Below, one piece after another: positions 4,727 to 5,063 of a DNA stretch of 5,063 bases (its first letter is position 1; every line of letters starts with the position of its first letter). The translations under genes were made by a program, and so were the position numbers. The notes beneath the pieces are model-generated. The model saw only the letters and a program-made list of their open reading frames with translations. It had not been told where the DNA came from and searched no databases. The stretch lies in the NCBI GenBank assembly GCA_950063125.1, contig CATLZI010000173.1, positions 1 to 5,063 of the forward strand. Reading direction: 5' to 3'. This DNA comes from an uncultured Porticoccus sp. Lineage in GTDB: Bacteria; Pseudomonadota; Gammaproteobacteria; Pseudomonadales; Porticoccaceae.

Positions 4727-5063
4727 ATGAGCGATAGACGTTTTGAAGTGATTTTTCGCGGAGACGTGGTGCCCGGGCAGTCCCTGATGGACGTGAAGCG
4801 ACGCCTGGCCGAATTATTCGGCGCACCGGCCGCCAAGGTTGAACAGATGTTTTCCGGCAGACCGGTGGTCATCAAACGTGATCTCGATGAAGAGGCGGCA
4901 GCGCGTTACAGGGTTGCCCTGAAAGATGCCGGTGCGTTAGTGGAGCTTCGCCCCGTTGATCCCGACAGCCAGATAGGGAAGGATACCAACCGCGCAGATC
5001 AAACAGTACCACCGGCTGCCAACCTAGCTCGGGGTGCTGATGGCCCATCGGGTCAGAAGACAG
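4727..5063 (+). CDS. Partial protein with an L7/L12-C-domain-like N-terminal domain, function unknown
   Basis: The first 112 codons of a gene that runs off the right edge. I do not know a named family for it, though similar N-termini occur in gammaproteobacterial hypothetical proteins. Residues about 4-77 form a compact domain with predicted order beta (RFEVIFRG, 5-12), helix (LMDVKRRLAELFG, 20-32), helix/turn (AKVEQMFSGRP, 36-46), helix (DEEAAARYRVALKDAG, 54-69) and beta (ALVELRPV, 70-77). This order and several residues resemble the C-terminal domain of ribosomal protein L7/L12 (compare EFDVIL at its start and EEAGA.VEV at its end). A Gly/Pro/Ala-rich polar linker follows from about 78, suggesting another domain beyond the edge. 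The ATG at 4727 is chosen over the GTG at 4724 from the ribosome binding site. It lies 64 bp after dgkA on the same strand and could be its operon partner or have its own promoter. Confidence 0.75.
   Translation, partial: MSDRRFEVIFRGDVVPGQSLMDVKRRLAELFGAPAAKVEQMFSGRPVVIKRDLDEEAAARYRVALKDAGALVELRPVDPDSQIGKDTNRADQTVPPAANLARGADGPSGQKT

Overview
The window reads as chromosomal housekeeping DNA from a gammaproteobacterium. HtpX, CysE and DgkA all have the gammaproteobacterial form: HtpX has the longer loop between TM1 and TM2 that I recall from Pseudomonas-type HtpX, CysE has the long N-terminal SAT domain, and DgkA is the classical three-helix type. Base composition is moderately GC-rich. I cannot fix a genus. 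There are no RNA genes, insertion sequences, CRISPR arrays or phage genes.

Layout: (1) 1-257, minus strand: the 5' end of htpX, cut by the window edge. (2) 258-561: a 304-bp intergenic region between divergent genes, holding the htpX ribosome binding site and some short repeats. (3) 562-1837, plus strand: a two-gene unit of a LEA2/WHy-type outer-membrane lipoprotein and a permuted papain-like (YiiX/YebB-type NlpC/P60) amidase. (4) 1849-2673, minus strand: an MscS-type mechanosensitive channel, convergent with the amidase gene and 11 bp from it. (5) 2674-2775: a 102-bp divergent control region. (6) 2776-5063, plus strand: a likely operon of an M15 (VanY-like) zinc carboxypeptidase, cysE (serine acetyltransferase), dgkA (diacylglycerol kinase) and a partial gene whose N-terminal domain resembles the C-terminal domain of ribosomal protein L7/L12.

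By function, most genes concern the cell envelope: membrane protein quality control (HtpX), a periplasmic-facing lipoprotein, a predicted amidase, osmotic-shock relief (MscS), a peptidoglycan-type peptidase and lipid recycling (DgkA). CysE is the metabolic exception; it makes O-acetylserine for cysteine synthesis.

The most notable sequence-level observation is a 14-bp tandem duplication at the end of the M15 gene. Removing one copy on paper restores a reading frame that adds four residues and ends in a TGATG overlap with the cysE start, so the duplication appears to have broken a translationally coupled junction. Also of note are a shortened CysE tail without the terminal isoleucine that docks into CysK in enterics, and the L7/L12-like domain at the right edge. 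I see no clear new multi-gene system here.
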